Below are positions 54,182 through 62,078 of a stretch of DNA of 64,000 nt, piece by piece. A program made the translations under genes and the position numbers. Source of the stretch: L227-5C sp038209275. GTDB lineage: Bacteria > Chloroflexota > Chloroflexia > Chloroheliales > Chloroheliaceae. Below the pieces are notes generated by a model. It was not told the origin of the DNA and made no database searches. It saw only the letters and a program-made list of their open reading frames with translations. The stretch covers positions 1-64,000 of the forward strand of contig JBBQXW010000001.1 of assembly GCA_038209275.1 (NCBI GenBank), read 5' to 3'. Position 1 is the stretch's first letter, and each line of letters opens with the position of its first letter.

Positions 54182-54843
54182 AGTAAAATATGCTCACCTG
54201 TCAAAATGTGTTCGACGGCTTCAAGCAAATTGGGTTTAATCAAAAACCGAGTGCTATCTTTCCTGTCAAGCGGGTCTTTTTGGTGCTGCCATTGCTTTAA
54301 AGCTTCCTGACCTCGCCCGGTTAGTACTAAAATTGGTTTGCACCCAGCAGTATGACCAGCTTCAATATCGGTCAGATAATCGCCAATAAGCCAGCTTTGG
54401 GAAAGTTCGATATTGAATTGAGTAGCCGCCTGATAAATAAGTCCTGGGCGCGGCTTGCGACATAAACAACCGATTTCAGAGCGGTGGGGACAGTGAAAAA
54501 CTGCTTCTATTTTGCCGCCCTCCTCCCGAACCTGGGCCATCATTTGCTGGTGTATTTGGGTTAGAGCTTCATTGCTCAACAAGCCTCGGTCTATCACGGC
54601 CTGATTTGTCACCACAATAACTTGATAACCCGCTTCATACAGCCAGCGCAAGGCTTTGATTGCACCATCCTCAAACTGAAAGTCTTGCCAGGACAAAACA
54701 TGGTCAGCCCGGTTACGATTAATTACTCCATCCCGATCCACAAAAACAGTGGGGTGTTGGTTAAGCAAGCCTGAATTTAACGTACCCTGATTGAAAAGAC
54801 CAGCCGGGATTGGGGGGCGATTTGAGCGCTCAACCATTGTCAT
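54178..54843 (-). CDS. gmhB: D-glycero-D-manno-heptose-1,7-bisphosphate 7-phosphatase (HAD-IIIA)
   Basis: 221 residues. The HAD nucleophile region is VFVDRDGVINRNRADHVLSW (about 33-52; first Asp attacks, second is the acid/base). VVTNQAVIDRGLLS (about 96-109) is motif II, and SWLIGDYLTDIEAGHTAGCK (about 170-189) is motif IV. The zinc loop typical of GmhB is present as CPHRSEIGCLCRKPRPG. It removes the C7 phosphate of heptose bisphosphate. The GmhA isomerase is encoded just upstream (43-base gap), and the HddA-like kinase is at 59596. The N-terminal 28 residues are an extra, low-complexity leader. Confidence 0.88.
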   Translation of the reverse strand: MTMVERSNRPPIPAGLFNQGTLNSGLLNQHPTVFVDRDGVINRNRADHVLSWQDFQFEDGAIKALRWLYEAGYQVIVVTNQAVIDRGLLSNEALTQIHQQMMAQVREEGGKIEAVFHCPHRSEIGCLCRKPRPGLIYQAATQFNIELSQSWLIGDYLTDIEAGHTAGCKPILVLTGRGQEALKQWQHQKDPLDRKDSTRFLIKPNLLEAVEHILTGEHILL

Positions 54844-54886
54844 ATACTTACCTTAATCTTTCCAAATGAACCGAACCAGAAATTAT

Positions 54887-55546
54887 TTAATCGCCCACTA
54901 CCTTTAGCAACTTGGACGAACGCTCTTGTAAAGTGTAGCGCAAGGTGGTGCAAATAGTATGTTCCAGAATTAAATGGACATCCTCTACTTGCTCAATGGT
55001 AGCGGCGGGTATTACCAGACAGTAATGCACCAGACTCTGGAGCTTGCCGCCGTTAAAGCCGGCCAACCCGACTGTGACCATGCCCAGTTGTTTCGCCGTT
55101 TCCACCGCATTTAAAACATTGGAAGAATTACCGCTTCCACTAATCGCAATCAACAAATCGCCCGGTCGCCCCAGACCCTCAAGCTGCCCGCTAAAGCAGT
55201 TCTCGTAGCTGGTATCGTTAGACCAGGCCGTTAACTGGGGCAAGCTATCGGTCAGAGCAATCGCCCGGAACGAAGGAAACCCGGCTACCCGTGCGCCTTT
55301 TGCCAAATCACAGGCCATGTGGCTGGCGGTGGAGGCACTGCCGCCATTGCCGCAGATAAAAATCAGCTTGCCATTTAAGCCAGCCTCCATAAGTAACTCG
55401 ATTATCTCGGTTACTTCGCTAGAAGAAACACTATTCAGAGCAAGCTGCAATTCGCTCAAGTAGTGGTCTACGTGCTGCCGAGACTGAATTTGAAAGGTTG
55501 AGCTTGATTTTGATAAGAAATCATTTTTTGCAGGATAAACTATCAT
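54887..55546 (-). CDS. gmhA: Phosphoheptose isomerase (SIS domain)
   Basis: About 219 residues from the ATG at 55546, which has AAGGTGG about 5 bases upstream; a GTG at 55555 would add three residues. One SIS domain: KLIFICGNGGSASTASHMAC (about 57-76) is the phosphosugar-binding motif, and GDLLIAISGSGNSSNVLNAV (about 128-147) is the second. CLVIPAATIEQVEDVHLILE (about 178-197) is the GmhA helix with catalytic Glu and His. It converts sedoheptulose-7-phosphate to heptose-7-phosphate. The size and motifs match the family. It heads the heptose part of the minus-strand block. Confidence 0.88.
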   Translation of the reverse strand: MIVYPAKNDFLSKSSSTFQIQSRQHVDHYLSELQLALNSVSSSEVTEIIELLMEAGLNGKLIFICGNGGSASTASHMACDLAKGARVAGFPSFRAIALTDSLPQLTAWSNDTSYENCFSGQLEGLGRPGDLLIAISGSGNSSNVLNAVETAKQLGMVTVGLAGFNGGKLQSLVHYCLVIPAATIEQVEDVHLILEHTICTTLRYTLQERSSKLLKVVGD

Positions 55547-55754
55547 TGCTACCACCTTAACTCCAACACATATTTAGTGTGTGATTAAACATTAAAAGCC
55601 AGAAAAGCTATGAAGTTAAACTTAGCTCTTGATATAGCAGGTTGTATCTTTGGCGGATGAGTATCCATAACTGCGAATGAAAGTAGTGTATAAATTTACA
55701 GTGAGAGCCTAATGAATAGCTCAAAAAAACCAGTGAAACTTTTTTCAGCCTGGA

Positions 55755-56672
55755 CTACCGCCAAAAAGCAACAGTGTTAGCCAGTCCGACTTCAAGTGAA
55801 AACCGGGGTCGCCAGCCTAGCTGCTGATGCGCTTTGGTACAATCGAAATAAGCCTGATAAATATCGCCAGGCCGTTTAGGAGCGTAGGTTACGGCTACTT
55901 CCCGTCCAATTATCTCGCACAAGCGCTGGTATAATTCATTAACCGAAGTACCTTTCCCATTCGCCAGGCAAAAAATCTCGTTGTCGCCTTCTGTCAGGGC
56001 CAATAAGTTCGCCTGAGCAACATCGCTAACATACAGATAATCCTTCTCCTGTTTTCCATCCCAGTCTATGCGTATGGGTCGGCCTTCCAAAATACGTTTG
56101 GCAAAAATGGCAATTACGCCCGCTTCGCCGTTAGGGTCCTGGCGTGGGCCATAAATATTACCATAGCGAAAGATAGTATAAGCCAGCCCCTTTTCAACTT
56201 GATAATAGCGCAGGTAATGTTCGAATGCCATTTTGGTAATTCCATAGGGCGACTCTGGTTGCTGATGTGAGAGTTCATTCATCGGCAGCATTTTCGGTGT
56301 ACCATAAGTTGCGCCGCTGCTGGCAAAGATAATTTTGCGTGTACCTACTTGCACACAGGCTTGTAATAGGTTTAGCATTCCACTGATATTGACCTCTGCA
56401 TCCAAAATCGGCTTATCGGTAGAGATTTTGACCGAGTGTTGGGCCGCATGTAAATTCACCACCTCTGGGCGCTCAGTCAGTATCAACCGCGCCGCTTCGG
56501 GGCTGCGAATATCCAGGTTGTAAAAGCGGGCTGCCGGGTTAAGATTTTCACGACGACCGCCGCCTTCTTCCCATAAATTATCTATCACAACAACTTCGTG
56601 TCCTGCTTCAACATAAGCATCTACAATGTGTGAAGCAATAAATCCTGCGCCCCCGGTTACAATTATTTTCAT
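55755..56672 (-). CDS. NAD-dependent nucleotide-sugar epimerase/dehydratase (extended SDR)
   Basis: 305 residues. KIIVTGGAGFIASHIVDAYV gives the cofactor motif. Ser-Ser of IIFASSGATYGTP (about 114-126) and YGITKMAFEHYLRYY (YxxxK, about 142) are catalytic. YGNIYGPRQDPNGEAGVIAI and DYLYVSDVAQANLLAL match UDP-glucose 4-epimerase-like enzymes (GalE subgroup). Given its place directly upstream of gmhA, it might act on a heptose nucleotide (for example a GDP-heptose), but UDP-hexose 4-epimerisation is equally possible. It is the first gene of the long minus-strand block and has the 1.2 kb AT-rich region upstream. Confidence 0.85.
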   Translation of the reverse strand: MKIIVTGGAGFIASHIVDAYVEAGHEVVVIDNLWEEGGGRRENLNPAARFYNLDIRSPEAARLILTERPEVVNLHAAQHSVKISTDKPILDAEVNISGMLNLLQACVQVGTRKIIFASSGATYGTPKMLPMNELSHQQPESPYGITKMAFEHYLRYYQVEKGLAYTIFRYGNIYGPRQDPNGEAGVIAIFAKRILEGRPIRIDWDGKQEKDYLYVSDVAQANLLALTEGDNEIFCLANGKGTSVNELYQRLCEIIGREVAVTYAPKRPGDIYQAYFDCTKAHQQLGWRPRFSLEVGLANTVAFWR

Positions 56673-57086
56673 TTGTTTATCCTCTAACTAAATTAAAATT
56701 GTATATCTACTATAGAATTTTGCTACAAACAAAATTATTTACAACTTGTTAATGTTGATATGTTTAAATACCTTTATGACCTTTATATCTACAAAACTGA
56801 AAACACACCATCGAAAATCAAGCCTACAAAATATCTTTATAGGCCAAGATTAACAGACTTTTATTAAAAAACTCCGAATTTGAGTTAGCTAGAGATTAAC
56901 AAACCTTTAGAATAGCCAAACTTTAATTAACTTTTAGGCAATATTAAAAACTCGTAATGAGAACCTATTGACAATAGTAGAAATCTCACCTAGAATTAAC
57001 TATAATGTATCTTAGCTATAAAGTACTATACGTTGGGTTTACCAGACATTACCTGAAGGCAAGTATATTTATTTGATTTAACTACC

Positions 57087-57193
57087 AGATAACATTCACA
57101 ATAAAAACCTATACAATAGATGGTGTACAAATTCGCTGTTGCTAAAAACTACCTACTAGATATTGTACCTTACCTCTATTGTGAATGTTATCT
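57087..57193. repeat. Inverted-repeat element, 17-bp perfect arms
   Basis: AGATAACATTCACAATA at 57087-57103 and its exact complement at 57177-57193. CTACC occurs at 57082-57086 and again at 57192-57196, a possible target duplication that overlaps the right arm. The 107-bp unit is AT-rich. Confidence 0.55.
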
Positions 57194-57286
57194 ACCGTAC
57201 AATTTACTAATCTAAAGATTACTGTTTAAATTCTTACGGCTACTATAAGGTAAAAACTTATTCGAACTTTGAATTTTTGCACTCAG

Positions 57287-57375
57287 TACACCAAATCATA
57301 AGTCTTGTTACAATATAGCGGTCTTTCAAGCTTAAAAAACCAAGTTCTAAGTGTAAAGATTTATGATTTGGTGTA
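57287..57375. mobile_element. MITE-like element flanked by CTCAG duplication (89 bp)
   Basis: The ends TACACCAAATCATAA (left) and TTATGATTTGGTGTA (right, 57361-57375) are exact complements, with weaker pairing continuing inwards. CTCAG stands directly outside both ends (57282-57286 and 57376-57380). The ends differ from those of the 45055/50748/61859 family. Confidence 0.65.
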
Positions 57376-57905
57376 CTCAGAGCAGTAAATAATGTAGTTA
57401 TTTCAAAAGCGCGTCCGCGTCAAGGTTATGACAATCTTTAACAGAGAAAATATTGGCTTTACTGTTTTAATATTCTTCCTCAATTGAAAATTGCCTGGTT
57501 ATTCACACGTATAATGGTAACAATATATAGTCTAATAGTATTATAGATAGTTAATTAAAAATCGCACAAAGTGTACACCTGATTGCTTACTAGAGACTCT
57601 AAACTTACTCGACAAAGCTTTATGTTTAAACTTCAGGGCTAAGAAGTTTACAAAGCTGGTTCTTTAAGCCCAGATCTATAGTGCAAAGTTCTTCATAAAA
57701 TTTAATATTTTAATTATTCACCCTGAACCAGTTAAATATTGTTAGTTTATAGCTTTATCTAGAAGTAAGCTTATAGTTGCAAGTTAAATTGTTAATAATT
57801 TAACTTTGGCTGGCTGTCGACTTTTTATGTGCAAAATTCAAAGAATAGATAGGTTCAGCGCTTTAGGTTGGTACTGAGCTTAAGAAGTGAAGTAAAAATT
57901 TATTT

Positions 57906-58595
57906 ATGAATATACTAATTGTGGAAGATGAGCCAATGTCGCGCAAGATGTTGGGGTTTTTGTTAGAAGGTGAGGGGTTTAAAGTTTTAACAGCCGAAAG
58001 TATCCGAGCGGCCCGCGCTATTCTCGCACGAGATACCCCCTGGCTGATTCTACTTGATGTAGGTTTACCAGACGGCGATGGTTTTACTTTCTGTCGTCAG
58101 CTCGCCGAAGAAGAGCCAAACATTCCGATTATTTTGCTTACCTCGCGTGCCACGCCCACCGATAAACTGACCGGCTTTCGCTATGGTGCGGATGACTATG
58201 TAGTAAAGCCTTATGACCACAGCGAATTATTAGAGCGGATTAAGGCAGTTATAAGGCGCACCAGCCGGATGCAACCGCATTTGGTGCAGGAGCAACTCCG
58301 GGTAGGAGATTTGGAGCTAAACGTGAGCGAACTCAAAGTAAAAGTAGGAAGTCGCAAACTAATTCAACTTACTCCTACTGAGATGAAAATTTTGAGTTGT
58401 CTTATGATCAACGCGGGCAAAGTGTTACATCGCTCCCGGATTGCTGAGGTTGCATTAGGATACGATTATGAGAGTGCCAGCAATGTTGTAGACGTTTATA
58501 TCCGACGATTACGCAAGAAGCTGGAAACGAATCCAACACAACCTAAATATATTGAAACGGTAGTGGGTAGTGGTTATCGAATATGTAAGCCCTGA
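57906..58595 (+). CDS. OmpR/PhoB-family response regulator
   Basis: 229 residues. Receiver domain: ILIVEDEP with the acidic pocket at the N-terminus, phospho-acceptor D51 in LLDVGLPDGDGF, Thr/Ser switch near LLTSRA (about 77-82) and K101 in VVKPYDHSE. A winged-helix DNA-binding domain (about 130-228) has LTPTEMKILSCLMINAGKVL, then VVDVYIRRLRKKLE and a YIETVVGSGYRI ending. It should bind DNA when phosphorylated by the sensor encoded 44 bases downstream. Its place between heptose genes suggests control of this locus, which is an inference. Confidence 0.92.
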   Translation: MNILIVEDEPMSRKMLGFLLEGEGFKVLTAESIRAARAILARDTPWLILLDVGLPDGDGFTFCRQLAEEEPNIPIILLTSRATPTDKLTGFRYGADDYVVKPYDHSELLERIKAVIRRTSRMQPHLVQEQLRVGDLELNVSELKVKVGSRKLIQLTPTEMKILSCLMINAGKVLHRSRIAEVALGYDYESASNVVDVYIRRLRKKLETNPTQPKYIETVVGSGYRICKP

Positions 58596-58639
58596 AGTGG
58601 ACAGGTACAGGTAATAGTGTCAGGAGGTATAGTTGAGCA

Positions 58640-59578
58640 ATGTTTAACTTATTTACCAGGCCAACAAAAGATGTCGCAATAACTCCCCTTAAACCTTTTT
58701 CGACGGTTACATTAGAGATCGCTTCGGCGCAATCTAATGTGGATATGGTAGCTCAGTTGCAGTGCAAGATTGCTCAACTCCAGGAGCAAGTAGATTTCTT
58801 AACTAGAAAACAACAGCAACTAACCTATCTATATCAGCAGGTAGATGTTGAGCGCAACCAACTCTACCAGTTTATTGCTACAATAGCGCACGAACTGCGT
58901 AATCCTCTTAATGTAGCAAAAGGATTTAACAGTTTTTTGCTGCAAGGAAAAGCGGGAGCGCTTTCGTTCAAGCAGGAAGATTTTGTGGCTTCGGTGGCTA
59001 CTAGCCTCGAACAAATCCACATGCTAACCGAAGACCTGCTTTGTTATAATCAGATTAAAGCGGGTCAGTTAGACCTTGAATTGGAGTTAATTGAACTCAA
59101 GGAACTGGTCACAGAGAGTATACGGCAGTTTAGCCTGGTAGCCGAAGCTGCTCAATTAGAATTAAATTTGGTGGATTTGACTGGAACAGCCTGTTATGTT
59201 AGAGGAGATGCCATGCGACTCCGGCAGTGCTTCTACAATTTGCTCAACAACGCTATTAAATTTTCTCCAGCAGGTCGGCAAATAACAGTGACTATTGAGC
59301 TATTTGAAGATAGCTATCGGGTAGGGATAACAGACCAGGGGCCGGGGATTAGTAGCGAAAATCTAAAGTCGATTTTTCAGCGCTTTTATCAGGTAAAAGA
59401 TAAGCAGGGTAATCACCGCACCGGGTATGGCCTGGGATTAAGCATTAGTGCGGAGCTAGTAAAGCGTCATAATGGACAAATTGGGGTAGAGAGTAGTGTT
59501 GGAAAGGGCAGCTGTTTCTGGATCACGCTCCCTCAAGCTATGGAACTAGCTCAACCCTATCAGGAAAACCTGAACTAG
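58640..59578 (+). CDS. Soluble sensor histidine kinase
   Basis: 312 residues and no membrane helix or sensory domain. The N-terminal 70 residues end in a coiled coil (VDMVAQLQCKIAQLQEQVDF). The HisKA domain has H84 in IATIAHELRNPLNVAKGF. The ATPase domain has the N box CFYNLLNNAIKFSP (about 196-209), the G1 box DQGPGIS, the F box IFQRFYQVKD and the G2 box GYGLGLSIS. Because it lacks a signal-input domain, it likely receives its signal from another protein through the coiled coil. It pairs with the response regulator just upstream and precedes the HddA-like kinase gene by 17 bases. Confidence 0.9.
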   Translation: MFNLFTRPTKDVAITPLKPFSTVTLEIASAQSNVDMVAQLQCKIAQLQEQVDFLTRKQQQLTYLYQQVDVERNQLYQFIATIAHELRNPLNVAKGFNSFLLQGKAGALSFKQEDFVASVATSLEQIHMLTEDLLCYNQIKAGQLDLELELIELKELVTESIRQFSLVAEAAQLELNLVDLTGTACYVRGDAMRLRQCFYNLLNNAIKFSPAGRQITVTIELFEDSYRVGITDQGPGISSENLKSIFQRFYQVKDKQGNHRTGYGLGLSISAELVKRHNGQIGVESSVGKGSCFWITLPQAMELAQPYQENLN

Positions 59579-59595
59579 AAAAGGATTAGGTTTTT

Positions 59596-60627
59596 ATGCT
59601 TATCGCTCGTGCGCCTGTTCGCATCAGCTTTGCTGGTGGTGGTACTGATATGCCTAGCTACTACGAACAGTACGGCGGCCTGGTAATCAGCACCAGTATT
59701 AACAAATATTTCTACGCTTTAATTAATGACCTGGGCATTGGCGAAACTCAAATTATTTCGGCGGATTACCAATCCATTTTTTCGACCGACGAAGTTAAGA
59801 TAAGCCATGATTTGGTCTGGGATGGGGATTTGGCTTTACCAAAAGCTATATTAGCTCATTTCGGCGCTTCGCCCGGTGAGAATATTTTCATCTCGTGCGA
59901 AGTACCGCCTGGCACGGGTCTGGGAAGTAGCAGTGCGGTGGCAGTAGGCTTAATCACCGGGCTGGCATGGCAGCGTGGGCTGAAGTTGAGTAAAATGGAA
60001 ATTGCAGAACTGGCCTGCAAAATCGAAATTGAAATTCTAAAGATGCCAATCGGCAAGCAAGACCAGTATGCTTCAGCCCTGGGCGGTATTAACCAGCTAG
60101 AGTTTGGGCCGGAAGGAGTAAAGTATACTCCTATCAAGCTAAGTGAAGCGGGCCGCAAAGCTTTACAGTCTCGCTTAATGCTCTTTTTCACAGGAGTTTC
60201 ACGCCAGTCTACCACAATTTTGCGTGAACAAAAAGCCTCGATCACCCGCGATGACCGCGCTGTGCTAGAGAATTTGCATTATCTTAAAGAATTAGCGCTA
60301 GTAATGCGGCGCACTTTTGAGCTAGAAGATTTTAGCCAATTCGGGAGTATGCTGGACGAAAGCTGGCAACGCAAAAAGCAGCTTTCGGCTAACATTGCCA
60401 ACCGTTCGATTGACACAATCTACCAGGCTGCCCGTCAAGCCGGGGCAGAAGGCGGGAAAATAACCGGGGCGGGCGGTGGCGGTTTTTTGCTACTGTGTTG
60501 TCCGCCCGAAAAGCAAGCCACTGTAACAAAAGTAATGCAATCGCACGGCCTTAAAAAGCTAAACTTTCAGTTTGAAGAACACGGCGCACATGTGCTAAGG
60601 CCCGAAATGCTCTCGCCCAATACATAA
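59596..60627 (+). CDS. hddA: GHMP-family sugar kinase, D-glycero-D-manno-heptose-7-phosphate kinase-like
   Basis: 343 residues. The N-terminus is LIARAPVRISFAGGGTDMPS, typical of HddA and fucose/galactose-type GHMP kinases. The ATP-binding motif is CEVPPGTGLGSSSAVAVGL (about 97-115), and the C-terminal motif is GGKITGAGGGGFLLLCCPPE (about 290-309). It would phosphorylate heptose-7-phosphate at C1 for the GDP-heptose route used by GmhB. The GmhA and GmhB genes are nearby on the other strand, which supports the call. The next enzyme (HddC, heptose-1-phosphate guanylyltransferase) is not in the window. The gene ends in a strong bidirectional hairpin. Confidence 0.85.
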   Translation: MLIARAPVRISFAGGGTDMPSYYEQYGGLVISTSINKYFYALINDLGIGETQIISADYQSIFSTDEVKISHDLVWDGDLALPKAILAHFGASPGENIFISCEVPPGTGLGSSSAVAVGLITGLAWQRGLKLSKMEIAELACKIEIEILKMPIGKQDQYASALGGINQLEFGPEGVKYTPIKLSEAGRKALQSRLMLFFTGVSRQSTTILREQKASITRDDRAVLENLHYLKELALVMRRTFELEDFSQFGSMLDESWQRKKQLSANIANRSIDTIYQAARQAGAEGGKITGAGGGGFLLLCCPPEKQATVTKVMQSHGLKKLNFQFEEHGAHVLRPEMLSPNT

Positions 60628-60647
60628 TTTGAACTTTTAGAATTTCT

Positions 60648-60699
60648 TTTAATAAAGCAGTAGCGCTTCGATAGATCGAAGCGCTACTGCTTTATTAAA
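60648..60699. terminator. Bidirectional terminator hairpin between convergent genes
   Basis: Arms 60648-60672 and 60675-60699 are 25-base perfect complements separated only by AG. It has A/T-rich outer ends (TTTAATAAAG), so each strand carries a short T-rich tail. It lies 20 bases after the hddA stop and 34 bases before the stop of the GT2 gene, so it can serve both. Confidence 0.8.
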
Positions 60700-60733
60700 G
60701 TGCCGGATTTAGGCTCGACTTTGAACCAGCTTC

Positions 60734-61666
60734 TTAAGTTGTCCAAAATCGCCGAAAATCCGACCAGCTAAACCAACTTCGCAAAGGTTGCGGCTGGGAA
60801 TAAAACTGAAAAATCCGTCTGATCTGAAAGATGAAGAGTTTTGTCAATACTGCCAGACTAACCATTAATTTAAGAAGCAAAGCCAGCACTGGGCCATAAT
60901 GTTTTCTGAAGAGAAGAACTTTACTTTGCTGAAGTTGCCAGGCCATTTTTGACCAGTTCTTTTGACTGCTCTGTCCACCTAAATGGATAATATTAACTTC
61001 TGCCAGATAATAGACCAGCCATCCGGCCTGGTAAAGGCGTAGACTCAGGTCATTTTCTTCACCATACATGAAAAATCTTTCATCTAGCCCACCAATTTCG
61101 CGCAAGGCGCTTGATCTGCTAAACATAAAAGCGCCCTGAATAGTTTGGACTATTTTGCTTTTCTGGCTTTGCGCCTGATTATAACTGGGATAATGGGGAT
61201 TAAGTAAGCGTCGCCCTAAACCCGTCAAGATCAGAAATTCGCTCCCTAAATTCAAGTAATTGGCAAATGAGCCTTGAAAACTTCCATCAACATTCAAAAT
61301 CTGGATGCCACATAAACCTACTTTAGGATGAGCATTCATAAATTCGATAATTTGGACTAAACTGCCGGGTTGAACGATTACATCGCTATTGAGCAATAAA
61401 CTATAGCGACCCTGAGCAATTTTCAAAGCCTGATTGTTAGCCGGGCCAAAGCCTCGATTTTCCTGATTGGCGATTAAATGAATTGTCGGATAAGCCTCAA
61501 CCAGTGCTAAAGCACTACCATCACTAGAGGCATTGTCAACTACTATTATTTCGACTGAATAAGGCTGAGGAAGGTTAGCGTAAACCGAAGCAATAGTTTC
61601 AAGTAATAGTTCTTTAGTATTCCAGTTAATAATAATAATAGAAAGGTCAATTGCGGACGAGTTCAT
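60734..61666 (-). CDS. Family 2 glycosyltransferase (rhamnosyltransferase-like)
   Basis: 310 residues. LSIIIINWNTKELLLETIAS (about 8-27), VEIIVVDNASSDGSALALVE (about 38-57), ENRGFGPANNQALKIA and the metal site YSLLLNSDVIVQPGSL (about 92-107) give the GT-A fold. ENDLSLRLYQAGWLVYYL (about 208-225) is the catalytic segment (ED/EN-x-D). The C-terminal 50 residues contain a hydrophobic stretch (LALLLKLMVSLAVLTKLFIF) that may hold it to the membrane. It is similar in layout to the 41292 enzyme. A 412-base divergent gap with a MITE-like copy lies upstream. Confidence 0.87.
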   Translation of the reverse strand: MNSSAIDLSIIIINWNTKELLLETIASVYANLPQPYSVEIIVVDNASSDGSALALVEAYPTIHLIANQENRGFGPANNQALKIAQGRYSLLLNSDVIVQPGSLVQIIEFMNAHPKVGLCGIQILNVDGSFQGSFANYLNLGSEFLILTGLGRRLLNPHYPSYNQAQSQKSKIVQTIQGAFMFSRSSALREIGGLDERFFMYGEENDLSLRLYQAGWLVYYLAEVNIIHLGGQSSQKNWSKMAWQLQQSKVLLFRKHYGPVLALLLKLMVSLAVLTKLFIFQIRRIFQFYSQPQPLRSWFSWSDFRRFWTT

Positions 61667-62078
61667 TTTTTTAATTTCCGATCCAGATATTAAACTTTTA
61701 GAAATATTTGCCTATTGTTTATTCATTCCTGATTTTGAACGTCAGAGTTTTAGAGCAAGCCCAGTACGCTCAGTTTAGTATAGGAGCTTGCTTTGAAAAA
61801 AGTGTGAAGGCGGCAGGAGATTGCATTAAAGCCCTTAAATCTCAAAGCTGTTTCTTGATAGGACTTTCGCTTTGACTTGTGATGCTGAGCTGGCGAAAAA
61901 TCTTAGATGCTTGGTATCTCAGCATGACAAGCGACAGTCCTACTTGAAACAGAAGTTCGTGGTTTGTGCAGTTTATTTTCATGTATTATTCATCTTAGCG
62001 TTTTATAATGCCTGATAAAAGCTGGTTAGAATTTATTTTATAATGCCCTCGATTTGATATAAGGCAACAGGGAAGCGG
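61667..62078. other. Divergent intergenic region with MITE-like copy C
   Basis: 412 bases. It contains the element at 61859-61942 and a 12-base direct repeat TTTTATAATGCC at 62001-62012 and 62036-62047 just before the next gene. The repeat units each include a TATAAT-like hexamer, so they may be promoter or operator sequences; no -35 match is convincing. Confidence 0.45.
61859..61942. mobile_element. MITE-like element, copy C (84 bp)
   Basis: Ends TAGGACTTTCGCTTTG and, inwards from the right, TAGGACTGTCGCTTG. The exact 5-base duplication CTTGA flanks it (61854-61858 and 61943-61947). The interior (GATGCTGAGC against GGTATCTCAGCATGACA) is an imperfect palindrome similar to that of the copy at 45055. 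Confidence 0.7.

Larger units (their letters stand above)
56673..57905. other. 1.2 kb AT-rich intergenic region with palindromic repeats
   Basis: This is the longest non-coding stretch of the window. It lies between the divergent SDR and response regulator genes. It contains two inverted-repeat elements (57087-57193 and 57287-57375) and no ORF or tRNA that I can support. Promoters for both neighbours must lie here, but the high AT content makes any single consensus match unconvincing. Confidence 0.6.
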
